Positions 10,359 to 24,009 of a DNA stretch of 64,000 nt are shown one piece after another. The position numbers and the translations under genes are program-made. Source of the stretch: Blastomyces gilchristii SLH14081. Taxonomy: Eukaryota; Ascomycota; Eurotiomycetes; Onygenales; Ajellomycetaceae. A model generated the notes under the pieces. It was not told the DNA's origin. It saw only the letters and a list, made by a program, of their open reading frames with translations, and made no database searches. The stretch lies in the NCBI RefSeq assembly GCF_000003855.2, contig NW_003101679.1, forward strand, positions 2,931,558 through 2,995,557, given 5' to 3'. Each line of letters begins with the position of its first letter. The stretch's first letter is position 1.

Positions 10359-11836
10359 GAGGGAGTAACAATGAAGGAAGAAGGAAGGAAGATCGGGAGG
10401 GAAGGGAGAAAGAAGAAGCGAGGAAGAGAGAGAGAAAGAAAGAGAGAGAGGAGAGGAGAGGAGAGCGCTGCTTGCTAGCCAACCTTAGCGATGAGACAGC
10501 CAGCCAACCAGATCAAACCCTGGCCCAAAAGCGAGCGGCGAGCAGCACGAAAACCACACTAACCAGATCAGGCTAGCCCCTCCACGAGGGCAGAATGGGG
10601 CCCAGGTACCGCCAAGTTACCTCTCATCACATACATTTGCCCGCCAATAGCAAAGTACCTGCCCAGTTCCAGCTTGTCCAGGGTTGGGTGTTGCCCCACT
10701 CCCAGCCACTCGCGACGCTCAGGGCTTACTGCGTACTCCGCTCCGTACACTGTCCATGGATGATGCCTGCCATTGCCTCCGCGATAATTGGTTGGCTGGA
10801 AGGGATTTTCCCCCCGGAGCCTCGTGTCTTGCAGTTCCGCAGTTCCAGCTCTGCTTCTTGGCGGACGGCTACAGCTGGAATTGTACGGTTATCCGGGCTG
10901 GACGCCGAGTGAATGCAAACATGACAATTGGTCCGCTCATACAGACTTGTTTGACAAAACTTGTAATATTGGATTTTTTTTTTTCACTCCTTTAAAATGT
11001 CTAACAGATAACATAAATAACTCAGAAGAAATGAAAATAATTCTTTGAAAAACAATTAAAATCTAAAAAAAAAGGTAAAGGAAAATGAAAAAAGAAGTAA
11101 GACAATGAGAAGGGAATTAAGAAAGAAGATAAAAAATGAAATGAAAGATAGATAAATCTGAAGAAAAAGATGAAGACTTAAGATAGAACAAGAAGAGAAT
11201 GAGAAGAAGAGGGAAGAAAACTAGGGAAATTAAGGATAAAATAAGAAGGGAATTAAAGAAAAGAGCAACCAAGACAAAAAGCAAACAAAAAAAGGGAAGT
11301 CTATTTATATTCATGATATTAATTATGTCTCCCCACCCGCGCCTTCCTGCCTAATAATCTGGCAAACATCCTATTCCATCCCATCGATTGCATAACACGT
11401 CGCGTAAAAAACTCGCCTGGGATCGGGGGGGGGGTCTTTCCTGCTGCTGCTGCTGCTGCTGTCGATTGCTGTGTATAAAACAACTTTCTGCGCGGTAGTA
11501 AATAGGCATGTGGGGTTGAAGTAAAGGCGAGGTTTGCGGTCGAGGTCGATGGGGTTTCCCGTGATGTAAATACCTGGTCTCAAACCATTCGTAGATGAAG
11601 ACGAGGGGGAAAAATGAATAGAAAAGAAAACAAAGTAACTCCACCCGGCCCATAATCGTCCCCATCTCTTTTCAACTTCCAATGGGATTCAATCCACCTG
11701 TCCATTTCGATTCTTCCCAAACAACACAGCCTGGCCCACACTCCAACAATTGACTCCTGAAAAGGAACAAAAGTAAACGACACAATATGGCACACAATAC
11801 CCCCGCACCCATATTAACACGTCTATGTATGTATCC
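9780..11836. other. 2-kb intergenic region, purine-rich on the plus strand
   Basis: This is the upstream region of the minus-strand hypothetical and the 3' side of the minus-strand transporter. Long stretches (9,900-10,480 and 11,030-11,300) are almost pure A/G, meaning CT-rich on the sense strand of the hypothetical, as is common in fungal promoters. TACGGAGTA occurs at 10189-10197, and a paired variant at 10734-10748. A (CTG)n run lies near 11443-11462. No supported gene. Confidence 0.5.
10317..10355. repeat. (GA)n microsatellite
   Basis: A dinucleotide GA run with one A interruption, within a longer purine tract upstream of the Ser-rich hypothetical gene. Confidence 0.9.
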
Positions 11837-13547
11837 TTAGGCATTAGGCGACCCATCAGCCAGACTAGCCCCACCCGAAATCATCCCCTGAACCAACCCT
11901 CTCGGTGACCCCATCACAACTAGCAATAACACTACAAACAAAAAGCTGCCTGCGATAACAATCAATCTGCGCTGGATGGGGTTTGCGCTGCCATATTCCG
12001 CCCATGTGCGATTGGCGTGGCTGGCGTATTCCTTGAATTTGTCTGCCCCGAGTTTGTAGTAGACCATGCCGCCGAGGGCGATGCTGTAGCCGAAGAGTTG
12101 GAGGGGGGTGACGGGGGTCTTCCAGTACGCAGCCGAGATGCTGACGAGTAGGACATCCTTTAGGACACCGCAGAGGGTGAGGACAAGGGAGGAGGTTCTG
12201 CCGATCTGTTTTAGGTTTTAGGTGGTTAGTTTAATACATTTTTCAAGAGAGGAGGTTGATGGGGAGATAGGGAAAAGTACGTACCAAGAACACGACAGAG
12301 ACGTTGAGGAGGAATGCAACCATGGCATTCATGATTAGCGTAATGATACCAGCTCTATAGATATTATCCATAGACACATCTGGCGCTTCCAGGAAGAGTG
12401 AGACGATTCCATTCATGACCGCGCAAATGGGGGCGAAGTAGTAAAGCGAGACAAGGGGATCCATCTTAAACTCCGACGAGCTGAGTAGACGCTGGACCAT
12501 GACGAGACGGATGGCCTCGAAGATTAGGCCGGCAATCTGATAGATGAAGCCGACCATGACGAATTGGATTTCTCCGAATGTGGCGATGACGACACCAATA
12601 ACGATGAAGGAGACGTTGAAGAGGACTTTCATGTTTGGCGGCGCAACACCCAATGCCCAGGTAGCGAGGAGGGTTACGACGGGGGTGGTTGCCTTTTGGA
12701 TTTCACGTAAGTATATTAGAATTAAGAGCTTGATACAAACCCTGGCGCGAAGGGTTCTAAACGGGGGGTTTGCGTGGGAGGCCTTCCTACCTTGAGCATT
12801 TGGATAAAGGCCACGCTAAGATACATATAGGTCTTGTTACCACAGATCAAGCTCAAGCTGAAGAAGAAGCCGATTGGCACAATGGCGCGCAGGTACACTC
12901 TTCCAGTCATCTTGACCTTCTTGCGACCGTCGAGTAAGGTGGTGGTCCGTGCCAGGATCTGGGTCATCAGGGAAGCGAAAGCCATATGCCATGTTGTGAG
13001 AATGACCGCTGCCGCATTGTGAGATAATGGTTCCACCATGTAATTTTTCTTGGGCCGGTTAGGAATACATACGGAATGCTAGTATCGATAGAAAGAATAA
13101 ATTAGTCTTATCGTTCAGTTTTGGTATTCAAGATATCTAAATCTAGAGGGAACGAGGAGTTTGCGGAATGGAATGTAAAAGCATATGTCAAAAGGCGGGT
13201 GAATAAAACTCACGGAAAATGTTTTCTTTTGAATCAAGGAGTTTCTTGTTGAAGAGGATAACACTTGAGCTCAACGTAATCCACGTACTATAAATTGCCA
13301 ATAGAGCGAAACAGTCAGCTTCATTGAAACCAATCCAAGAGTTATTAAGACAGGAAAGGCGAGAATAAAAACAAGAGAGTTCATCTCACATCACATAGAA
13401 AGCGGGATGGAACCCAGCCTGGGGCTCAGGGGTTGTCGCGAGATTGGAGACAGGCAGGACGGGACCAGAAGAGGACGAGGTCATCGAGGAATCGACTGAA
13501 GACTGCTCGCCTGACGTCCTCACTTTCTTCTCCCCTTCAGCACTCAT
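11837..13547 (-). CDS. Drug/metabolite-superfamily transporter (TPT/DUF250 type), candidate UDP-galactofuranose transporter
   Basis: A polytopic Golgi- or ER-type transporter of the triose-phosphate/nucleotide-sugar translocator family, about 410 aa. Exons on the minus strand: 13547-13390, 13287-13214, 13078-13073 (6 nt), 13008-12791, 12692-12285 and 12205-11837; all junctions are GT-AG and keep frame. The start at 13547 (MSAEGEKK) was preferred over an in-frame ATG at 13640 because relatives have a short hydrophilic N-terminus. Visible family sequence includes TWITLSSSVILFNKKLLD, VILTTWHMAFA, FSLSLICGNKTYMYLSVAF, RLVMVQRLLSS and SLVLTLCGVLKDVLL, covering about ten hydrophobic segments. UDP-galactopyranose mutase lies next along the chromosome, and in Aspergillus fumigatus the UDP-Galf transporter glfB neighbours glfA. 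That makes GlfB a good guess, but DUF250 paralogues are numerous and substrate cannot be read from sequence here. Confidence 0.9.
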
Positions 13548-15674
13548 GGCGATGGCGGTAGAGGTACGACGGACCTGGTCTGAGAGGAACCGTTGGAAGT
13601 CGAACGGTCGCGACCGGTAGAGGGGACTCTGACCAAACACGTTGGATGCCAGTTGGATGGTGTGTGGGATGGCGACAACGGGGGGAGGAGGTTAAGGAGG
13701 AGGAGGATAATGAAAGTGGGTAGAGCAAAAAAAGAAGGACAAGAAAAGAAGAAGCTATGAAAAGAGAATGGTTAGTTAATGGCAAGTTCAACAAGAGAGA
13801 AAAAAAAATATAAAAAAAAATAGGTCCAGAGGGAAGGGAGGCCAGTCAGTCAGTCAGTTCCAGGAGTCGAGGATCAGGCAGGCGTAGGATTGGCCTGGGT
13901 GGTTGGTCTCTGATTGCTGATTGTCTTGGCCCACTTGGTTACTTCCGATGAAATACGTACATACATTACTATATTTAAGGGGGGGCCAAAAAACACAACT
14001 GGTTTAGGGAGGAGAGAAAGCAGGGCAGCAGAGGGACACGAAGCTCAAGCTCAGTTAATAATAATCATGAAGAGTGAAGAGCGAAATAGGAGGGGAAAAA
14101 ATATTATGGATGGATGGAGAAGCCAGAAGTACCTGGGTCTCTCTCTTCACGATGCATGGAATCTACTATACTAAATCTATCCCCCGTCGTCAAAACTTCT
14201 TTTTTGGCAGCACAAACCATTCTCCTTGCTAGTGACGTAATTTGAAAGTGTACGTTCTCTCTATCTTTTTGACTGGCGTACGGAGCAGAATGAGATGAAC
14301 GAGGGAGATGTAATGTACTCACTCCAGCAAAAGAATCAGCGCTGGAAAAAAGAGAGGAGCTTGTTTCAAGAGGCACATTCGTTTGAGATATTCATAGCAT
14401 TCATGGATCCATCCTGGCGAAGAATGATATTCCAGAAAACCGAAGGATGTTTCAACAGGGCCTCCCCCCGACTCCCCATGCCTGCCGTCCCCCATCCCAT
14501 CCCTGTGTTACCGCCAGGGGAGTACGAAGTACCTAACCGCCTTGGCCATAGCTACCAAAACTCAATGGTTAGTTAACGACAGCTCTTCCAACCTTGAGAA
14601 TGCGCTGCGAAAGTGTTTCCAAAATTATTATTGAAGGCGAGTTTGAATAACGAAACACAGTCCATGAACTCCCTAGTTAATCTGAATTGAATATTGTAGG
14701 TCTAGAGTTTCCCCAGTCAAAGGGTCATGAACACGGCTTTCTCTCTCTTTTTCAGTGAATGAAATCATCATAAATAAATACAGCAATTGAACAAGTGTCA
14801 TCATGGGGATCGGCCAAGCTGTCTGTCGCAGGCTCCCAGGCTCCCAGGCTCCCAGGTTGTGACTTCACTCGGCACTCGCTCGCAGTGGGGGGAGAGAAGC
14901 CCTGAGCCAGAATTAATATGCACCAATTAACAATTATCCGCGCAATGCAGATCCTCCGGCTTGGCTGTTCATGTTCCTTATTGCTTATTGCCACAAGATT
15001 GGACATTGATTGGGACAGCAAGCTGCATACAGTACGGAGTACAGAATACATAAATGCCTCTAAAGTACTCAAGATTGACAACGGAAAAGCTCTTCTACCA
15101 AGGTGTGCCGTGCCATGTTTCAAGATAGTTGACCTCTATGCCTGACATATCTATATGGCCCTGTGCCTGGGAACTCTGGGATCTTAGACACACGGGGGGG
15201 ATTGTTAAGTTACCCACAATGAAGAAGCTCAATCGATGAGCCAACAACCCTGGAAAATCGTCGAGGAAGATCAGCCCTCTCTTGCGTAAGCATGTTAGAT
15301 GTCGTGCAGCATTTCATACCAAGCACGATACTTGGAAGCCGCCGGCACCACGCTGCACGCCCATAAAAAAGAGGGAACCATCAAGTACGGGCGGGACATA
15401 CATAGTGATGATGATAAGACACGTCCACATCCACACGCACACCCCTCCCAATCTGATCTACGCTGCGTATGTTGCGGCATTGTTCAGTGGACCTGTGTAT
15501 CCTCCAATACATCTGGCTCCGCATCCCCATAGAAAAAAGCCCATGGCTGATCGCAATATTTAGGGTTTGACGCCGTCCTGGAAACTGTCTGTGCTGCTGT
15601 GTTCCCGTTTCCGATATGAGTAACCAAGGTTTGTCGTCATAGCTCGTTTCAGAATAAAAAAAGCTTTTCGGACC

Positions 15675-15678
15675 CATA

Positions 15679-15720
<42 letters not shown>
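15675..15720. repeat. (TA)n microsatellite
   Basis: A TA dinucleotide run with one GTG interruption, in the intergenic region between transporter and mutase. Confidence 0.9.
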
Positions 15721-15722
<2 letters not shown>

Positions 15723-16240
15723 GAAAGAAAATGTAATGTAATGTACATACATGTAATGTACATGTACAGTACAATAATCAACTCATGGGGCCATGAGACC
15801 ACGGATGGATAAAAAGGTACGCGGCTGCGGGATGATGGGGAAAAGATAACCTTCCATAAAAGATCCACACTGTTCTTCATCCTCAATGCACAACGGTTTT
15901 AAACATTCGCCTTCTCCTCAAAACTGAAAACAGGGGCAGGGACTCCACGAAGACAAAAATGCAGACAGAGTTCTGGCGGGACCGCCAGAATGGGGAGGAG
16001 GGAGGAAAACCCCTGGACCCGTTGGACATGGCCGTGGCTGCTAGGTACCTCACACCATCTGCCGTAGAGGAATATCCCACAAGCCGCCATGGATGTATGT
16101 CCCTGACCCTGACGCTGAGCAGGGCTCATGGCCCACGGCCCGACGGCCAATATTCACCATACCATTGCAGGTGGCGATCATTTATGGAGCGCAGTTTTCC
16201 CAACAGTCTGCAAACCAGGTGCTGCAGGGCCACTCGGCGG

Positions 16241-16319
16241 GTGGTGATGGTGATGACGATGATGAGACGATGATGAGATGGTGTTGATGACGACGACGAT
16301 GATGATGATGATGATGATT
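16241..16319. repeat. Imperfect (GAT/GAC)n trinucleotide repeat
   Basis: A run of GAT/GAC-type trinucleotides with short interruptions. It lies outside recognised coding sequence. Confidence 0.8.
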
Positions 16320-17471
16320 AAGAAGATGATGAATATTTTGAACTCTCGTGTTACTGTCTGCAGGTTGCTTTGATCATCGCGTTAAAGATCTCCTCCATCT
16401 GCCATAGCCTATGTAACCGACGATTCTCCATAGACTGTGTATGATATATGGGATTGGATGAATTTGCATAAGTTGATGTGGCAACTATTGTGATCGTTCA
16501 AGCAAGGGGAGGAGGATGTGCCAATACAACTAACTATTTGTACGGAAGCAAAAGTGAAGATATGCTGCTCTTTGCTTGTGTTGCTAGGCTCTCTCTCTCT
16601 CTCTCTCTCTCTTTTTTTCCCCCTTGACCCCATTGATTCTCTCATTCATTGGAATTCATTGGATGCTGAATGAATGTCCACAAGAGCAGGCGAGTAACAA
16701 TTCGCCGGGGAGGATAATGGTTGTAGAAAGCTGTATTGAACTTGATATACTCCGTACACAGGATGTATTGGTTCAGAAATGTCCAACTTGAGTCTTTTTC
16801 GGCCAGGATGCACCAGGTTTTGAGTGAAAAGTATCTCCCAAGCACAAGCACCTATGAAATGTATTTTCCCCCAAGAAGGGCTGATTGTGGTCAATAAGAA
16901 GCAGCAAGCGGTCTCTGAAAATCATGGATATCTAGATCGCCCTGCGCTGCGTACAAACATAGTCCCGAGTCATCTTTTGCCCATATTAAGGTTTTAAATA
17001 CTTCTAAATATCCGCGCTAGCACGATGCTTCCTTGCTCGAATCTCGTCGCCAGCGCATACACCACACCACCACACACCACACACCACACCACGGGCCATG
17101 ATCCTTCGCCCGTTTCCCTTTCCCTGTCGTTAAGTTAGTAGTTATTATTGTTTCTCTTGTTACTTAATTGTCCGCTCTCATTGCCCGGCTGCGTGTTGTT
17201 CTTTTTCACTTGACATTAAAATACATTATTAAATATACGCGCGTTCCCTCCCCTCCCCTCCCCTCCACTCCCCTCCTCCCTCCTTCTCTTCCCCCCCGGT
17301 TCCACCCAGCTATTTTGCATACAGCTACAAGACCGCCCTTGACAAGAACAACACTTACAACAACTCCAGATACTCCCCCCCTCTTTTTTTTTCTTCTGTA
17401 TTTTCATGCTCAGTCTCGCTCGCAAAACTCTGCAGCGCGTGCCCAGCTTCCAGGATATTTTACAAGGCAGA

Positions 17472-19552
<2,081 letters not shown>

Positions 19553-20630
19553 ATTTCCTTTTTACTGTTTTTACTGTTTCTTTTTTCTTTTTTCTTTTTT
19601 CTTTGTACCCTTTGCAGAAGTGTAAAAAGGACTACGTAGGTGTTTTAGAAGGTTGGGCGTGGTGGTGTTTAATAATATAAATTAGAATGAGGGCCCGGAG
19701 AAAGAAGTGAGGATAAACAAATAAAAGAAGAAAGAAGAAAGAAGAGAGAAGAGACATCTTTAGATATCGTAGATATACATACATATATGGGAGATTTGGC
19801 CTTGGGGGGTTACAGTACATGTGGTGTGTGTGGTGTGACAAGGCTTTTTTTTGTTTTGTTTTCCCCTTTTTGTTCTGCTTTTAAAATAATAATTAAAAGC
19901 TATGAGCTACCATATGCTCTTGCTGGCATAATAATGACATTGCGAGCAGATCTCTTTCCAAAGACACAAGAACACTCTACTTGATATGAAACTTGATGCG
20001 CTAACTAGCCAGGTATGGTATCATCAGCTCGTTGATATTGATTTCACATTTAACAACAGCAATAACAACAAGAAAAATGAGAAAGAAAGGAATAGAAAAA
20101 AATAGAAAAAAATACAAGTGAGAAGATAAGAAGAAACTAAAAGAATGACAGCAGTAATAATATAAGGTCTCGAGCAAGAGCCAAAGAAGTCATGAATCAT
20201 AATTCCATAAATCATGAAAAAAACATGCGCTGAAAAATATAACTGCAAATGCATACCACCATAACAGCCAACTATTTAGTTAATCAACCTAAGCACAAAT
20301 GAATTCTGCTCCTCAATAAAATTGAACAAGAAGAAGCCTCACAAAGAAAAATAGCACCATACAACCACTGCAGAAGGAACAGAAGGGGAGAAAAAAGGAA
20401 AGGAAAAGAGAAAAGAAACCAGTGAGAGAATTCCGAAGCCATTCTGATAACTACACCTTCCTCGAGAAAATTTCTTCCATCACTGACCTCATGCCTAAAA
20501 CAAATGTACATGTCATACATGTACAATGCAAAAGAGGCTCACGTTTTGAAATGTGAAAATTAAACGTGACAATGACCTTCTGAATTGAGCCGTCTAACCT
20601 TCATTGTCCATCAGTGTAATGGCATAGTGA
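19553..20630. other. Intergenic region downstream of the mutase
   Basis: Convergent 3' sequence between the mutase and a minus-strand hypothetical gene. It begins with repeated TTTTTCTTT units (about 19580-19605), followed by A-rich, low-complexity sequence. I see no gene here. Confidence 0.45.
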
Positions 20631-21452
20631 TCACATATTATTAGGGCCTCCTCCAGGGTGGCTAGTAGGATCAGGAGCCCAGTTGAATTGCTGAATTCGC
20701 CAGCGCACACCCAGAGGCATCTGGAATGATCCCGCAGGCAGCCGACTTGTCACAGGCTCACTAGCATTGTTATCGTGCACCTGTTGGCCTGCTTGCTGGA
20801 CTAAGTATCCGTGCCCTGTTGGATATGCTGAATTTGTGGTTGGTTCAGTATATTGTTGCTGCTGTTCCTGGTTCAAAGCCTATAAGCTCGTGATCATTTA
20901 GTTAAACAGCTTCTCGGAAGCCATATTAAACAAACCTGCAAAAAGGATTACATCGATAAATCATAGACTGACCGGACTTGGTGGAATAGGGTTCCTGACA
21001 ATGCCGCCCAAGGGTACATGATAGTAATTTATGCCTGTATGACGGAGTGGGATTGCAGGCTGCGGCTGGTTCGCTGGAGTCAATACTGGGTATGTGGGAG
21101 TCATTGGCTGCAGGGTCAACCAAGGCAATGTAAAGAACGTATAGGATTGTGGTACTTGCGGCAGCCCAATCGCTTCCTGGGAAATTCTCTCGATTTGAGG
21201 GATTTGGTCTGCAATAGCTTTTGGTGCAATAAGAAGGATTCGGCCCGTGCGCGTAACAATGCTTGAGGATGCAATTGGATAACCTTGAGTCGGGTTCCTG
21301 GAAGTTGATACGGTGCTGACACCCTCCACACTAGATGCCGGTGTCGCAGGGGATTGATCTGGGCTCGACGATCCGCTTTGGGAGGCCTGGGATGATGCTA
21401 CCTCTTCAGGAGCTACTTGAGGCAACATATTAGCGTCAAAGTTGCGGCCCAT
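20631..21452 (-). CDS. Ser/Pro/Gln-rich hypothetical protein, about 242 aa
   Basis: Two exons: 21452-20973 and 20879-20631, joined by a GT-AG intron of 93 nt that keeps frame (PPSP to ALNQEQQQQY). The ATG at 21452 follows CAAA, a good initiation context, and begins MGRNFDANMLPQV. The protein is disordered-looking: a Ser/Gln-rich N-terminus, a short aliphatic stretch (GRILLIAPKAIADQIPQIERI), a Pro-rich middle and a Gln-rich tail. No domain recognised. It lies 199 bp downstream of, and on the same strand as, the next hypothetical gene. The two could be parts of one longer gene, but I found no intron that joins them in frame. Real coding status is likely but unproven. Confidence 0.55.
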
Positions 21453-21651
21453 TTTGATTGAAGTAGCTAAATACTTCGATACAAATTGGTAATGTTGAAT
21501 GAGTATTTATTTGGGTACAACGTATATGGTAGTCAAACAAAGAAAGATCCCAATTATGGAATTCATGAAACGTGAAAAGTTGTGCAAGGAAAAAGAATCT
21601 TCGAGGGCTTCTGTGGACAAGAAAAGATATTTATACCAGAAACCAAGCGGC

Positions 21652-22668
21652 TTACCTACCAATTGAATCAAATCCGTAGCAAGAGAGTGAAGTTATTGCA
21701 GAAGCGTAGCTGTTGTCAGGTACCCCCTTCGGGCAATGCCACTGACATTGAAAGCAGTTGACATTCGAAACTTTCTTAACAGTTCGACTGTTGTCACTGC
21801 CACAATTGGCATCGCTGGTGGCAGGGGACTGGCCAAAGTGATTAAAAAATGGATCGATTCCGTAGAGGCTTGTTGTAAGCTCCCGGCTGCTGCCAGGGTT
21901 GGATGAGGTAAAGCCATCCTGACTTTCACTTTCCAAATCGGTATCCTGAGAGTGTGAAAGTGAAGGTGTAGATGCTATAGATTGGAAGTACGGGGAGCTG
22001 CAGCGCGCGGACCTTGGCGGAATTGGACCCGTAATAGCACATCCCAGAACTGGAAATGCTTTGTTCGACTCTTCTGAACATAGAAAAATATCTGAATAAA
22101 GAGCATGACACTTTAGCGGAGGAAATCCTGGCGGTATTAGAAATGATGCCATTGGCTTCATTGGGTAGAACGGAGTCGTTGAAAAGTCATCTCCCCGCTC
22201 CTGGCACAAGTTTCCACCAACAGGCCCAGAAGACGAAGCAAACGGACCAAGCCATATGGATGGTGAAAGGAATGAGGTAAAGCTCAGCGTTATTGTTTCC
22301 AATTGCTCAGCCAGACGAGTATCATCAGTCCCGGAGGGCGGAGCCTCTTGGTGGCCAGGAGATAGCTGATGGTGCTCTGTCTGTGTCTCTTCGGATGAGG
22401 TCTTTCGTTTACCCTTACCACTACTGAGGCTGGGAGAGCTGTCACAATCATCAGGGCCACAATCTGTAAACTCCTCGAAGCTACTGGAATCAAGGGCAAG
22501 AAGAGGAGAATCCATGGGCGCCGCTTCTGATGAGGACTGACGCTGTCGATGTGGTGATACATGTAGATCTCCACCTCTTTCGAGAATTCGAGCAACCAGA
22601 ATCCTCTGGACACTTGAATAGATCTCGTCGTCCGAGGGGACAATGTGAGTTGGACGTAGTCGAAACAT
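21652..22668 (-). CDS. Hypothetical protein beginning MFRLRPT, about 338 aa
   Basis: A long single frame from the ATG at 22668. The N-terminus (MFRLRPTHIVPSDDEIYSS, then QRILVARILERGG) is a short motif I associate with several uncharacterised fungal proteins that start MFRLRPT. The rest is Ser/Pro-rich, with an acidic patch (FEEFTDCGPDDCD), a basic GKGKRKTSSEE segment, and Cys-His-like residues near the end (NCFQCQWHCPKG). The last codons before the stop overlap a good splice donor (GGTAG|GTAAGC at about 21655), so the annotated stop may be intron sequence and the true C-terminus may lie in a further exon. Function unknown. Confidence 0.55.
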   Translation of the reverse strand: MFRLRPTHIVPSDDEIYSSVQRILVARILERGGDLHVSPHRQRQSSSEAAPMDSPLLALDSSSFEEFTDCGPDDCDSSPSLSSGKGKRKTSSEETQTEHHQLSPGHQEAPPSGTDDTRLAEQLETITLSFTSFLSPSIWLGPFASSSGPVGGNLCQERGDDFSTTPFYPMKPMASFLIPPGFPPLKCHALYSDIFLCSEESNKAFPVLGCAITGPIPPRSARCSSPYFQSIASTPSLSHSQDTDLESESQDGFTSSNPGSSRELTTSLYGIDPFFNHFGQSPATSDANCGSDNSRTVKKVSNVNCFQCQWHCPKGVPDNSYASAITSLSCYGFDSIGR

Positions 22669-24009
22669 GGTTACAACAAGCCATGCACAATGCTGTTATG
22701 ATCCAAAGCAAGGAATATAAAGAGGCACAGGAGAGCACATGGGATTCAGCAGCGACAGCAATGGATTTGTTAAAAAAGAAATACCCCGACCAGGAAGGGT
22801 ATAGAAAAGAAGGGAAAGAAGCCATGTCAACAAAGAACATGGTGTTGTTACTGCTACTTCCCTTCATATTAATTAGATTGTCGTTATCATAATGGATGGA
22901 TTGGATTTGCGTCCCCATTCTCTGCGGCAGGCGCAGGGCGATCCCCGATAGGGCTGAAGTTCAGCACGCACAAGCGCACAAGGTAAGCATAGTGAAAGAA
23001 ACAAGCCAAGGGCGAGACACCCTTGGTAGCCTTGGGAGTCCACCACCTGGCATGGCTTGGAACGACTGCTATATATAGCAATTCCTGCTTGGATTTGTTT
23101 CGTTCCAGAAGAATGTGTCCCAATAGCGTTCGGAGCGAATGTATGTTCTGTATGATTGAGGTCAGTTCTCTTGCTGTATGCAGATCTAAGACAAGCCGAT
23201 AGAGTCGAGGTGCCAATATCCAGTGTGTGCACTGCGTGTACTTATAGGTATATCCCATCTGTTGCTGGAAGAGAGTATACGTGTATCAATCTCCTGCTGA
23301 ATCTCCATTCTGCCATCAGCATGGATGCCAAGACGAACCTGTGACAGAAACAGAGAACGGTTTTAATACGGTATGTAGATTACAAAATTTGAAATCCGGG
23401 GTAATTTTAGAGCAAACGGACAGCCAAGTGGGCGTGCTATACCGTACGGTCTTGTCACATAGATTACCATGTCACCACTGATCTTGTATTTGATACACAT
23501 ATCTTGGTTGGGCTAGGTACCGCTGCCATCAGCGCTGTTCTCCTCACCCAACGACCGCCGCCAAACCTCCAAGAAGAAGAACCCAATATCTCACTCACAC
23601 ATAACCATCAATCAATCCTCGCTTCCGAGTCCTTCAGCTCAACCTCAACCCCGTCTCCCTTGTCTCCCGTTGCAATTTTCTCGCCCTCTGTCTCTGCACT
23701 CCGCGGAATTGCCTTCTTTGGAACACGACTTCTCTTCCTCCCCTGGGTCTGCTGCTGGACTGCACTCCAGGATTGTCTTTCTCTGGCTGTATCGTGCACC
23801 TGTCATGCCTTATAGGTCGTTCCAACAACCGGCGTAGTCTCTATTTTGTGAGACCACTCATCTGGTTAATTATTCCGCACTTTCGTCTATCCTCCCGGTG
23901 TTTGCCAGCCCCTTGTTTCACTTGACTGCCACGTCTCTCTCCCCACTCGTTTTCGCACCCTTCTCTATCCTACACCACGGAACTCCTCTTGCCCATATCC
24001 CTCCTTGCC
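22669..24009. other. Bidirectional intergenic region upstream of the Pkh-type kinase
   Basis: This separates the minus-strand MFRLRPT gene from the plus-strand kinase, so it contains two promoters. The last 400 bp before the kinase are CT-rich, as in many fungal 5' leaders. Short open frames here look like chance. Confidence 0.45.

Larger units (their letters stand above)
13548..17471. other. 3.9-kb divergent intergenic region between the transporter and the mutase
   Basis: A long shared upstream region. It holds many simple repeats (CAGT near 13844, three copies of GGCTCCCA near 14830, TA, GAT, CT and CACCA runs) and two exact TACTCCGTA/TACGGAGTA motifs (15033-15041, 16748-16756). Pyrimidine-rich sequence just before the mutase (17,230-17,400) looks like a promoter or 5' leader. 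Open frames are short and without family features. An unannotated non-coding transcript cannot be excluded. Confidence 0.45.
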
